A stretch of DNA of 64,000 nucleotides. Origin: Phoenix dactylifera. Taxonomy: Eukaryota > Streptophyta > Magnoliopsida > Arecales > Arecaceae. The DNA is taken from positions 13,581,646-13,645,645 of the forward strand of contig NC_052399.1 in the NCBI RefSeq assembly GCF_009389715.1, written 5' to 3'. The stretch's first letter is position 1; each line of letters starts with the position of its first letter. Positions 39,827-50,249 of the stretch are shown here, in pieces. The notes beneath the pieces are model-generated. The model ran no database searches, was not told the DNA's origin, and saw only the letters and a program-made list of their open reading frames with translations. A program made the position numbers and the translations under genes.

Positions 39827-42800
39827 TTAATAATCGAAGGCTCCCTTTACGCCATCCAGGCTCTCTCCTAGCGATGCCCTGCAACAAATGAATATCAAAA
39901 TTAATCATGTAAAGTACACTAAAAAAACATGTCTTAAAGAGCGTAATATCCACGTAAACAAATGTGAATCAGTTATAACTTGTGAGGACTCGTGCGGGCG
40001 TGTTGGTTATTCGCCGAGAAGATCTTGGATATTTATATAGGATTAAGGACCAAAAAAAATACCTTCCGACTAGCTTTTTTTAGGTGAGGTACTGAGTTGT
40101 TACAAATGGTATCAGAGCAAACTCGGCCCATAGCCTCTCTGTACTAGGGGACACTGCAGTATAGGTTCATAGAGGCTGACCACAAGCCGATCGTGGTCGT
40201 TGTGATTAGATTTGAATGGATTTAATCCTTTAGCCTGACGAGGATGTTATGGTTTGAATGGAAAGAGTATGTGAAGATCTGTGCAGACGTGTATTTAGTC
40301 CTACGTCGGTTATTCGCTGAGAAGATCTTGAATATTTATACAGGACTAAGAAACCTAAAAAATAGCTTCCAGTTAGTCTTTTTGGGTAAGATCCTGGGTT
40401 GTTACACAACTGACAGTTTTCACAAAGATAAGTGGCTCATCATATGCTCCAGAATTAAGAAAAGACAGGTTGCATTCACGCATGTAGATTATTTGTTCTT
40501 TTCCTAGTTATTTTACTTTCCTGTGTTTCGATCAACAACATCAAATAAGAGTTGGAAGGATCAGCACTAGAAGCAACTAGCACAGAAAAACAAAAGATAT
40601 AAACAAAGCAATCCTATATGTTTTATTTTAGTCATCAGCAGCTTCATGAACATGCAAAGCTCTGGGTAGTGAATATAGTTAATTCCGGGAAGTAAACAAC
40701 TGCAAACGGTAGCATCAATCAACATGACTAAAGATCCTATTCCCTCTGCTCGTTCTCAAGCCTGAAATGCCACACTCACGTGCACAATATTTTAGTGGCA
40801 AAATAACCAATGTCTATACTACTTAATTCTGACATTTTAACACATTAAGATTGTCCCAATAGGATAGGTCTCATGCAAGTGGAAATCCTTTTTCCCTTCT
40901 AACTTTGGATATAGGTACAAGTTTCTAACCATTGTAATCAGAAGGTCAGGAATCTGATTTGCTTTACATTAAAGCCATCTAGAGACCATGCTACAAACTA
41001 TTCAGATTTCCAGTTAAGAAGGATATTTTTCTTGGCTATGCAGATGCAATAGCAAAAGCACCTTCCGTGCAGATTTGAATGCTCTATATTATTGGTTGCC
41101 ATCTGCCTTGTCTACTTAGGTCAGGCTTAGGAACATATAAATGAAGTGTGTATTTCTCCAAGTATTTAATGGGGATGCATGAAGGAATTTTAACAAGTTT
41201 ATGGAACTAGACAGAGGGGGATGCAAGGTTCATCTTCCATTTTTGGATATTCAACACTTTCATCAAAAACCAAGGACCATAATACCACATAACTGATTTG
41301 TACTTAACCATCTCAAACATTAAGCTTAACAACTTACTATACACAGCAAGCAAATACAACAATTTACATGACCACAAGGAAGATATGTTTTCCATAAGAG
41401 CATTAAACCAATCTTAGGACCTAGAACTTTTGACATGTAAAGTCCTATCATCACTTTCACAAGGTTTTCTGAATGACTAGATCATCCATGTAATGGTCTC
41501 ACTGGTCCAACTAAAGATCATTTGGCGGCAATATAAGGTTAATTACTTGACCAACTAAGACCAAAGTTCGCCGTTTTGGTACTAGACTCCATACCAGTAT
41601 CATCCTATTACAATATTGGTACAAGGTATGTTACAAGACGGAGAGACATACCGAGTGTTGGTACGATACGAGATTGCATACCGGTACAGTACCGGTACGG
41701 CAAAACCTTGACTAAGACTATAGTATGATTGGGGTTGAGATGCTCGCTTTTTATCTGCTTTTGTGTTTAGATTTTTCTAAATTGGTCCATGCAAAAAACT
41801 CCTCAATACTTCAGCCACAAGATTAAGAGGCGGTCCCTTTCCAGTTGTTGCTTCCCCTTTCCAAGTGTCTCCTTCAAAAGCTCTTGTGGATTGCCCACAA
41901 TCCCCATCATCTAAAACATACCCATCACTGCCTTTCTCAGTCTTGCAGTTACAATTTCTCAGCATAAAGTTCCCATTTCTATAAGATTGTCTTCTTAATA
42001 AGTGATTCCAACATTCCTATTCATACAACAATATTGGCCTCGTTGTTGTTATATAAGTCTCTTAACTTTCACCAATATGCGGTGAGACAATTTTGACTCC
42101 TCTAAAGGGAAATAGAATGGATCTGAAATTTGACTTGGATTTATCAAGTCTTAGCAACTTTGGAATGCTGAAAAGTGCTTAACATTAATATGACTCGTTC
42201 ATGGAACATTTTGAAGTCGGGATATAACTTTAAAGCCTTCATTTAAACTGTTGTAGAATAATACTCCAAGAAAACATATTTTACCCTTCAAAGTGATGAT
42301 AATTTAGTTACGAGGTAGTTTTGTCCTCTTACTACCAGGTAGTTACCCAGTAGAAATGGTTATCTGAAGTCATTCTTATCTCAACAGACAAAATTACTTC
42401 CAGATGTTCCCTTTCAGATGCAATCTATGACTCTTCCAATCCAAAACCTCAATGTTTTCTCTCTTTAAGCCTCTTCTCTCTTTCTCTATTCACTCCTAAA
42501 TCTTCTCCTTTCCTAGCTTTTAACATGTGGCCCCCTATAAATTGTAGCTGTTTGAAGTCTGAGCATCATCTAAACATATAGCAGTTATGCACTGATCCTT
42601 TTCATTTAGAAGTTAGAATACCAAAATTATATTCTAGTAGCCATAAAAGCACATCCAACTAACTCTAGCAATGGTGAGTCTTTGTTGGTCTAGTCATTAT
42701 GCCTGTTCTTTTAGATAACTGGTTTATAGACATTGATCACCGAGATATTTTAACTTCAATTTTTTCTATAATTTAGTAACATTTGGCTCACTTTATATTC

Positions 42801-44056
42801 AATTTTGAAGTCATCAATAACTGTACTGTGCTGATACCTTAACTATCTGATACCAACCAATACTTGTGTATTAGAAAGTACAAATTCCAAATTCAACAGA
42901 ATCACTTGCTTCAGCGATGTAGCATTTCATTTGAAGCATAGCTCAAGATCCATTAATAGAGGTGATGTAAATAAAGGTAGAATTAGAAATGAATTATCCT
43001 ATTATGTTTGTTGGTGGGTCCGACTTGTTGAAATTATGATATGGTCCCATAAGCTTCATTTTATTAAAAATCATTGAACACCGAAGGGCAATTCCTATCA
43101 CTTCCCACCTCCAAACCCAATTATCGCGCCTAAGCATTGCCCCTCAAGTGCCAATAATAACTAAACATTCCAAAACTAGACAGATAAACTTGGACACCAT
43201 TGCTAAGGCACGATCGACATAATTTTTTCCCCATGTCTAATAACTCTCCAGCTTTCGATGCAAATTAAGAACAACAAACCCAGTCCATCAAGATGCCTTC
43301 AACTTACGAAGAAAAACGTGAATCAACGAAGGTTCCACAAATAGATGACTACTGGCCATCAGTGCTGGCATCAACCAACTAACGGATTTCTCCAGCTAGG
43401 TTAATTAGTATTGCGAGCTTTTGATGCCAACGCCGCAAACTAACTAAAAATACTTCAATATTGAAATTTCAATGTTAATAACAAGAAAAAGTTTAATGAG
43501 ATACAGATGAAATACTTCAACAACAAGAGTAACGCTAAGCAACATCAAGTTTAGGGAATTCCTCTTACTTGTGCAGGCAGTATTTGTACTCCTGGGCCCT
43601 AACGAAGTCTTTCTCTCCTTCTTCCAGCTGACTCAAAGAAAATTTTAACGAACGTAAGTTACGGAAAGCAAGAGATTACTGCTAGAATGAATAGAAAAAA
43701 GAGAGCTTTAATCTTTTTTGGGCCTCACCGGATCGCTCTCGTATATGAGTTCATAGCAGACCGGAGAAAGGCATCGCAGCGCACAATTTTCCTTCTCGAT
43801 CATCGAAGACTTACACTTCCATCCCCACAACCCACTTCTCCAGCAAAAATCGCACAAAAGAAAAAAGTCCTTTTATCAAATTAAAGAACGGGAGAGCTAG
43901 AGACAAAAAAAAATTCCATAAAGGAGACCGCAAGAGGGGGCGTTACCTTTCGATGTCGGCGTAGCAAGCGTTCTTCTTCTCTCTGATCTCACTGTCCTGC
44001 AGCGAATTCCGGACGAGAACCAAATCAAGAGAGCAATTGAAGCCCTAAGCGGAATT

Positions 44057-44090
<34 letters not shown>

Positions 44091-44211
44091 TTACGGTGAT
44101 GGGGCGAGGAGAAGATTTGGCGAGAGCGGGGGAAGAGAGGGAGCAGAGAAAAAGGGTGACCACGAGGCAAGCGATGAGGGCTGGAGGAGGGCGAGGTGGA
44201 GCTTCCGCCAT
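39827..44211 (-). CDS. Small secreted Cys-rich protein, DUF4787-like, 5 exons
   Basis: A 128-aa protein of a conserved plant family without known function; the family name is from memory. Exons are 44095-44211, 43947-43996, 43729-43837, 43569-43627 and 39827-39878. All junctions are GT-AG, the phases agree, and the sum is 387 nt. Exon 1 encodes a signal peptide (basic/proline-rich start, then LIACLVVTLFLCSLSS, cleavage after ALA). The mature part reads DSEIREKKNACYADIE, then GLWGWKCKSSMIEKENCALR, CLSPVCYELIYESDP, EYKYCLHK, and ends ESLDGVKGAFDY. Six cysteines suggest disulphides in the secretory pathway. Intron 4 is 3.7 kb, far longer than the others, and has a TRIM fossil and a hAT MITE inside it. 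A (GA)n tract directly follows the exon 1 donor (gtaagg). A Dart-like hAT element begins about 470 bp upstream of the start codon, within promoter range. Confidence 0.88.
39981..40406 (+). mobile_element. TRIM (terminal-repeat retrotransposon in miniature), whole-looking
   Basis: Two LTRs (39981-40104 and 40270-40406) begin TGTGA and end GTTACA. They share 'ggttattcgc.gagaagatctt' and 'gagttgttac'-type blocks. Immediately after the first LTR is AATGGTATCAGAGCAAA, the primer-binding site for initiator Met-tRNA. The internal domain is about 165 bp and non-coding. Flanks TAACT and CAACT may be an imperfect target duplication. The LTRs differ noticeably, so the insertion is not recent. It lies in intron 4 of the DUF4787-like gene. 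Confidence 0.75.
41562..41710. mobile_element. GTACCGG-rich hAT MITE, copy 3
   Basis: A 149-bp element with the exact 8-bp duplication ACTAAGAC (41554-41561 and 41711-41718). Its termini are inverted repeats: CAAAGTTCGCCG on the left and ...CGGCAAAACCTTG on the right. The interior has 'accggtacagtaccggtac'. It lies in intron 4 of the DUF4787-like gene. Confidence 0.9.
44058..44088. repeat. (GA)n microsatellite beside a splice donor
   Basis: An AG run follows the exon 1 donor of the DUF4787-like gene by a few bases in intron 1. Confidence 0.9.
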
Positions 44212-44838
44212 GGATTTCGCCAGAGGAACCCAAAAATTGGTAGGATAAAAAAGTTTCATTGCAACAAACACGGAAACACCTGCCTTGTCTTTAATATTTG
44301 TGAATACGATGATCATCCAACGAGGTTGCCAACTGGAATTTCTACTCTTTTTTTTGGATTAAGTCCTAAAGTTTATAAGAAATATTTAACCTTTGCTTCA
44401 AGATACTATTTTAAATGACACCATTTTTTTTTATATTGTAAATCCCTTCACAAGTGGCACGTATTGGTACAAGGGATGTCATTATGTAAGAAAATAACTC
44501 ATTGCGCATGCACAAGAACAGGTTGTACAACGTTTTTTTTTTTTTAATGGCAATTATATATCCCATGTAGTTTAGTGATATTTGAATAATAATTAAAAAT
44601 TTTAATAACACAATATAGCTGCAAGTTAGTTTTTATATTAACAATGGTGTTTTTTATAGCCAAGTGAGATAACATATGTAGAGGTGGGCAACGGGCCGTG
44701 CCGGGCCGGCCCGGCCCAGGCCCCCCGGGCCCAAAGACTAAACGGGCCGTGCCTGGCACGGCCCGTCCAGCACGGAAGGCCAGCCCGGCCCGGCCCCAGG
44801 CCCCTCTATTGGTGGGCCGGGCCGGGCACGGCACGCCA

Positions 44839-44969
44839 CGGGCCGTGCCAGGCACGGCCCGTAACGGGCGCAAACGGGCCGTGCCAGGCACGGCCCGCAA
44901 CGTCTCCAAACGGGCCGTGCCTGGCACGGCCCGTAACGGCTCCAGACGGGCCGTGCCAGGCACGGCCAG
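44839..44969. repeat. 36-bp tandem array of 23-bp palindromes (hAT subterminal)
   Basis: Four units start at 44839, 44875, 44911 and 44947. Each contains CGGGCCGTGCC, one central base, then its reverse complement. The last unit is imperfect at its end. A fifth copy lies at 44743-44765. Known hAT biology suggests transposase-binding sites. Confidence 0.9.
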
Positions 44970-45097
44970 TCTGGAGAGGGGGGAGGAAAATAGCCGTTTC
45001 CAACGGCTATTTTCGTGAAAATGACCCTTTTACCCCTCCCAACAGTCCAATAACGGCTGAATTGAGGGGTATTTTGGGAAAAAAAATTTTGGGCTTC

Positions 45098-45105
45098 TAT
45101 AAATA
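45098..45105 (+). promoter_or_regulatory. TATA box of the hAT transposase gene
   Basis: TATAAATA lies 268 bp before the ATG and directly after the subterminal array and an AT-rich run. This is the expected position for the element's own promoter. Confidence 0.6.
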
Positions 45106-45373
45106 GCCCATTCCTCCCTCATTCTCACCACACCAAACCTCTCATTCTCTCCTTCTCTACTGCTATTATTTCTCTCTTCTAAAGTGCTCTTCTAGCAATT
45201 TAATTTTTAGTTTGTTCAAGTGCTACACAAGAGGAGGTTCCTGTTGAGAAGAGAAGGTCGCTTCTGTTGAGAGCACAAGAAGAAGCTCGGAATCTCGGCT
45301 CTGCCTCTGCCCTCCGACCCTCTACTCAATTCCTCCTTGCGGTTAGTTTTTATTTTTTGAATTAATCATAGAT

Positions 45374-47398
45374 ATGTCATCTTTTGAGGAAAGTCAGTTT
45401 GGCATTCCTGTTTCTGAGGGAGAAGAAACTAATCCCCAACCCCCTGTTCCTAGTTCCTCTAGAACTGGTGAACCGAGTGAAGGTCAAACCTCTTCTCGTA
45501 AGAGGACTAGTACTGTATGGAATGAATTTGATAGAGTTATGGTTGAGGGAGTCTGGAAAGCTAAATGTAAAAAATGTGCCAAACTTTATAGTTGTAGTAG
45601 TAGTGGGGGAACAGGGCATTTAAAAAGACATCAAGAGAGTCATAGGATGCATGATTCTCATGCTCAAACTCAAAGTACCCTTAATATACAAGGGGGATTA
45701 CTTGTAGGTAATTTTGCATATAATCATGAAAATCAAAGAAAAGCACTTGTAAAATGGATAGTTAAGGATGAATTACCTTTTAGTTTATGTGAATCTTTTA
45801 ATTTTGAAGAATATGTTCAATTAAACCTACAACCTGCTTACAAAAGAACTAGTAGGCGTACATTTAGAAGAGTAGCTATGACCAATTTTTTAGCAATGAA
45901 ACAAAATTTAATTGAAACACTTTCTACTTTAAATGTAAAAATTTCATTAACTTCTGATATTTGGTCAGCATCTGTAGGTAGTAATTGTTTTATTGCCATT
46001 ACTGCTCATTATATTGATAATGATTGGCAATTAAATAAACGTATTCTTGCTTTTCGTACTTTTGATTTTCCACATTCTGGGCAACAAATTTCAAATATAA
46101 TTTATCAAACTGCATGTTCATATAATATTAATGATAAAATTATGTCTATTACTTTTGATAATGCATCTAATAATAATTTTGCTGTTGTATTATTAAAAGA
46201 CTCATTGCATCCCATATTAGATGGAAATTTACTGCATATTAGATGTGTATGTCATATCTTAAATCTTTCTGTTCAAGCTGGCATGGGCATGATTCAAGAT
46301 GTGATTTCAAAAATTAGAAATGCAGTTTCTTTTATTCATGCTTCTAGATCAAGACTTCAAGAATTTAAGGAATTATGCATAAATCATGGTAAACGTTTTA
46401 AAAAATTTAAACTTGATGTAATTACTCGTTGGAACTCCACATATAGCATGATACATGATGCATACCCATATAAAAATTTATTAAGTGCATATATTAATGA
46501 TCGTGGATTAGGATTTACATTGACTGAAACTGATTGGAATAAAGGAAAAATTTTGGAAGATTTTTTGCTTAGTTTTTATAATGCTACCAATGTTCTTTCT
46601 GGTATTTATTACCCTACTGCATGTTCATTTTTACAACAAGCATATATAATTAGTCAAAAATTTGCAGAACATAGATATGATGATGTTTTAATGCCTATTA
46701 TTGACCTAATGGAATCTAAATGGAATGAGTATTGGGACAGGATATGTCCTATGCATAACTTAGCTGCTGTATTTGATCCTAGAGTTAAATTAAATGGCGT
46801 GCTAATTTTACTTGATGCATACTCTGAAAATATGAATCAAGATGCTGAATCTGCTAAAGATGAGGTAAAAAAACTTCTTTATGATATTTATGCTATATAT
46901 GATGAAAAAATTCGTGGATCTAGAACACAAATACAAACCTCTATTTCTCCTTCTAGTAGTTCTCGTTCGTCATCTATTTTTTCATTCATTGCACAGAGAA
47001 GATACACACATGCTTCAAGTTCCTCTTCATCTTCTTCATCTTTAAGTAGTGAACTAGAATTTTATTTACGAAATGATCTTCATTCTGCATATGATGAAAA
47101 TCAAATAGAGAATCTAGATGTATTATCTTGGTGGAAGAGTGTTAGAAATCAATATCCTGTTATGTCTGCAATTGCACGCGATATTTTAGCTGTGCCGATG
47201 TCCACGGTAGCATCGGAATCCGCTTTTAGTGCAGGTCGGCGTGTTCTTGACGAAAAGAGAAGTAGGATGACGGGCGAAACGGTGGAGATGCTTCTCTGCT
47301 TCAAGGATTGGCTGGATGCTGAGGCAAGACTTCAAGATAAAGGTAGACATAATACAACATCCTCTGATGATGATGATACAAACACTACTGAAGACTGA
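45374..47398 (+). CDS. hAT transposase, 674 aa, intact
   Basis: Catalyses cut-and-paste transposition of the surrounding element, and possibly of non-autonomous relatives, in the nucleus. The N-terminal BED zinc finger (about residues 49-92) reads VWNEFDRVMVEGVWKAKCKK then a cysteine pair (CKKC) and paired histidines (HLKRHQESH). The RNase-H-like catalytic core shows the first Asp in LTSDIWSA, the second in ITFDNASNN, then RWNSTY. The hATC dimerisation domain near the C-terminus has WWKSVRNQYPVMSAIARDIL, then AVPMSTVASESAFSAGRR with the likely third acidic residue, then RSRM. The length is typical for plant hAT. The start at 45374 is the first ATG of the frame, after the TATA box and a 5' leader. 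Codon use is AT-rich, unlike the GC-rich element ends. The C-terminal tail ends in a D/T-rich stretch next to 'gaagact' tandem copies. Confidence 0.96.
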   Translation: MSSFEESQFGIPVSEGEETNPQPPVPSSSRTGEPSEGQTSSRKRTSTVWNEFDRVMVEGVWKAKCKKCAKLYSCSSSGGTGHLKRHQESHRMHDSHAQTQSTLNIQGGLLVGNFAYNHENQRKALVKWIVKDELPFSLCESFNFEEYVQLNLQPAYKRTSRRTFRRVAMTNFLAMKQNLIETLSTLNVKISLTSDIWSASVGSNCFIAITAHYIDNDWQLNKRILAFRTFDFPHSGQQISNIIYQTACSYNINDKIMSITFDNASNNNFAVVLLKDSLHPILDGNLLHIRCVCHILNLSVQAGMGMIQDVISKIRNAVSFIHASRSRLQEFKELCINHGKRFKKFKLDVITRWNSTYSMIHDAYPYKNLLSAYINDRGLGFTLTETDWNKGKILEDFLLSFYNATNVLSGIYYPTACSFLQQAYIISQKFAEHRYDDVLMPIIDLMESKWNEYWDRICPMHNLAAVFDPRVKLNGVLILLDAYSENMNQDAESAKDEVKKLLYDIYAIYDEKIRGSRTQIQTSISPSSSSRSSSIFSFIAQRRYTHASSSSSSSSSLSSELEFYLRNDLHSAYDENQIENLDVLSWWKSVRNQYPVMSAIARDILAVPMSTVASESAFSAGRRVLDEKRSRMTGETVEMLLCFKDWLDAEARLQDKGRHNTTSSDDDDTNTTED

Positions 47399-47484
47399 AG
47401 ACTGAAGACTGAAGACTGAATACTGATTCACTGAATCACTGATGATTAGTAAGATTTCTTAATTTTTTATAATTGTACATTTTT

Positions 47485-47575
47485 ATTGTATTCTGGAGGT
47501 CAGACCAAGGTCCAAACCTCGGCCCTTTCTTAGTTTCTTATTGTATTCTAGAGGTCAGACCAAGGTCCAAACCTC
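47485..47575. repeat. 55-bp-period tandem duplication in the transposase 3' region
   Basis: 'ggtcagaccaaggtccaaac' occurs in two copies, each preceded by 'attgtattct' (starting at 47485 and 47540) with one difference. It lies before the AATAAA at 47603. Confidence 0.9.
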
Positions 47576-48031
47576 CCTTCATGTACCATTTTGATTTAAA
47601 TTAATAAACTGGTAGGGGTCTATGCCAAACCCCCCACCATTAAGGTGGCTTTATATTCATAAATCATAAATTCTTAGTGTTCAATATTTATTAATTTATT
47701 AAAAAAATTTATGAAGCATTAATTTTTATCGGGCCGAGCCGGGCCCAGGCCCGGACCGTGCCAGGCCCGCGTGCCAGCCCGGCCCAGGCCCTTATGGGCC
47801 GTGCCGTGCTGGCCCGCGGGCCGTGCCGTGCTTGGCCCGCGGGCCTAGACCGGGCCGTGCCGGCCCAGGCCCGAAGCGGGCCGTGCCAGCACGGCCCGCT
47901 TGCCAGGACCCTCTAGCCCAGCACGGCCCTCTCAAAGGGGCCGTGCCAGGCACGGCCCGGCACTGTAGCTGGCGGGCCGTGCCGTGCCGGGCCGTGGGCG
48001 GCCCGGCCCAGTGCCCATCTCTAAACATATG

Positions 48032-50249
48032 TGCCCTATTATGATATATGGTGAGGGTAGGTAATACTACGAAGTTATCTTTTATAATTAAATGTTGCAG
48101 TTATGGAAAGCAATTGTTCAAAACTCGTTCGCTTAATATTTTGAAAAATATTGTGATATATATATATACACACACATAGCTTGTTGTCATCATTTTTTTA
48201 TGACACAATTCAAAGTATATGTGTGCTATATTTTTTTGGGTAAGACTAAAGTGTTATTTTATAAATGAAAAAAATGCAGATGTTATTCGATGCTACTTCT
48301 ATTAACCTAAATGTTGCTTATGTCCGCAGAGATTTAAGAGCGAAAAATGATAAATATCCAATTCAAATTGATATTTTGAAGAAAACAAATCGATATTAAA
48401 TTTTTAGATATCGCTAATTTAAAATAAGTTCAGATGCTTAGTAACATTAAAAAAAAAAAAAACTTGGGATCCACTAATGGACTGATATAGATAGCTTTTC
48501 CTTATATTTCAGTAAGCTTTGCACAATATATTCTATTAGCGTAATAATTTTAGAATTTGAATATTCTGCCGCACAAGGACAGTTGTAATCTCATGAACAC
48601 AAATTATAAATCTGCAAGCACAATCGTAAGAAATTGGCAGGGAGGATTTTTCCCCTCCGGTTACAGCAGGGAGGCCAAGCCTTAAGAAGAACGAAAAAAA
48701 TCTGGAGTGTGATGTATTCACAGCCATAGTCACATCAGGTTGGCAAGAACTGTGCTGTGAAGGCCCCATTCTTGGGAAGTTGAAAGGTCAATCAGATTGA
48801 TTACCTTCTCTTTACATGTGGGGCACCCTGAATTCTTCAGATGCTGCTACTATAATGCAGTTATCTCCGAGTGTCATACAGCGTAATATATTTATTAATC
48901 GTTTGCACCACAGCAGTAGAGCCTCCCTCCGCCTTTATTTTTGAAGCTTGTAAACTATAATGAGCTAGCTATTAGAGTCCCCTCCCAAGCATCATGAAGT
49001 TCAGCAGATGGTACTCTAATGAAGAGCATAACGATCCCAGATGATGAAACCAGTTACAACACCATTATATTGGGAATCTATAAGAGCTTCAGCAGCATTT
49101 GGCGTGTGCTGTTTACTTGAGAGATTACATAACTCCCCAGCTCCATGATTGGCCGCCTCTTAATTTCTTTGAGAATACCAAAGATATTTTGCGGACATAA
49201 ATAATGTGGAGGCAAGAAAAGTGAACTGACCTCTCCACCGTGGAGATGCTCTCAAGTGTTTGAATTATCTTCCTACATGCAGCGAGCTAAAATTCTCGGC
49301 CACAAATTGCATGCACTGCAAGATTACAACAATCATGCACGAAGTATGCTCGAGATGTGAGGTTGCTCTTTAATTTTTCAGAGTACAACAAACGACCATC
49401 CAGCAAGACTCAAAAAGGATAATTGCTCTTATCAGTTATCGAATCAAAGAGAACCCTCTCTCCATCCTTACTGATCAGTTTGTAAGGTGAAAAAACAATA
49501 TCAGCATTCAAATTTTTTTTTTTTAATTCTGCGAGGAGGAAAGAGAAACTCATTCGGCATTATAATTATCCAAATATAATTTCTTTTGAGAATTCACCAT
49601 CAAAGAATCGAACCTTCACTAAACAAAGGGTCTAACCACTAGGACAAAACCTAGTTCAGAACAAGTAATAACAGTATTGTATTCAGATCATCTATTACAT
49701 GTTATGAAAATTTTGATGCATGAATCTGCAAGTGTCAACAAATTTATACAGACATGTATTTCATGCATATTTAGTGGATAGAAAAGAAGAACACCAAAAA
49801 AAAAAATTCTTGACATACAGGAACCTCACAGCTAACTGCTATGTTTACCATGGTTATCAAGAAAAAACAGAACAGAATGGTAAACCCATTTGCCATCCAT
49901 CCCTTCTCTCTTTGGACAGCGTATTTTGACATTGGTTACATGTTGATTTTTACAGTTATGGAAACGATACAATCATTTTGTATTCCATTTTGTAAAGAAT
50001 AGGGAGGCCCCGATGATAGGCAAGGTGGCTTGCACGGGGGCCAACTTAAGCATTTCCTCCAGGGCCAGTTGGACTCTTCAACTCTAGATGAATAAAAATT
50101 TCATTGCTAGGATCAGAATATAGCCAAATTGGGAGTGTCGTAGAGGAAGAATCAAAACTTTATCCTCCTGAGTTGGGAAAGATCAGACTGTTGGGCATGA
50201 TAATTCCTGCCCATTCAGAATATTTATAATGATCAGAGGGACAACATAT
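48032..50249. other. Spacer, 3' flank of the DnaJ gene
   Basis: AT-rich DNA with a tRNA-derived SINE at about 49513-49657 and several A/T runs. No gene is supported. The right part probably includes the DnaJ 3' UTR, if the terminal exon at 50250-50457 is right. Confidence 0.5.
49513..49657 (-). mobile_element. tRNA-derived SINE
   Basis: On the minus strand an A-box-like 'gtcctagtggttaga' (49631-49645) precedes a B box GGTTCGATTC (49605-49614), and the element ends in an A-run (T-run at 49513-49524 on the plus strand). This is the layout of RNA polymerase III SINEs. It is not a tRNA gene because no cloverleaf folds around the boxes. I did not find target duplications. Confidence 0.55.

Larger units (their letters stand above)
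44679..48023 (+). mobile_element. Complete, apparently autonomous hAT element (Dart-like)
   Basis: A 3345-bp element bounded by the perfect 8-bp duplication AACATATG (44671-44678 and 48024-48031). Terminal inverted repeats are TAGAGGTGGGCAACGGGCC on the left and TAGAGATGGGCACTGGGCC on the right (reverse complement). The start resembles, as I recall, the rice Dart/nDart ends. Both ends carry GC-rich subterminal repeats (44690-44970 and 47730-48020) of GGGCCGTGCC words, and inside lies one uninterrupted transposase frame. A TATA box (TATAAATA, 45098-45105) and AATAAA (47603-47608) frame the gene. The intact frame and perfect duplication suggest a fairly recent insertion. Confidence 0.93.

Noticed and set aside
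44839-44969. CRISPR-like regular array
   Set aside because: The 36-bp period comes from tandem repeats with near-identical spacers, in a eukaryotic transposon. There are no unique spacers and no cas genes.
44544-45106. Pro/Ala/Arg-rich open frames on both strands
   Set aside because: They are produced by the GGGCCGTGCC repeat array at the hAT element's end.
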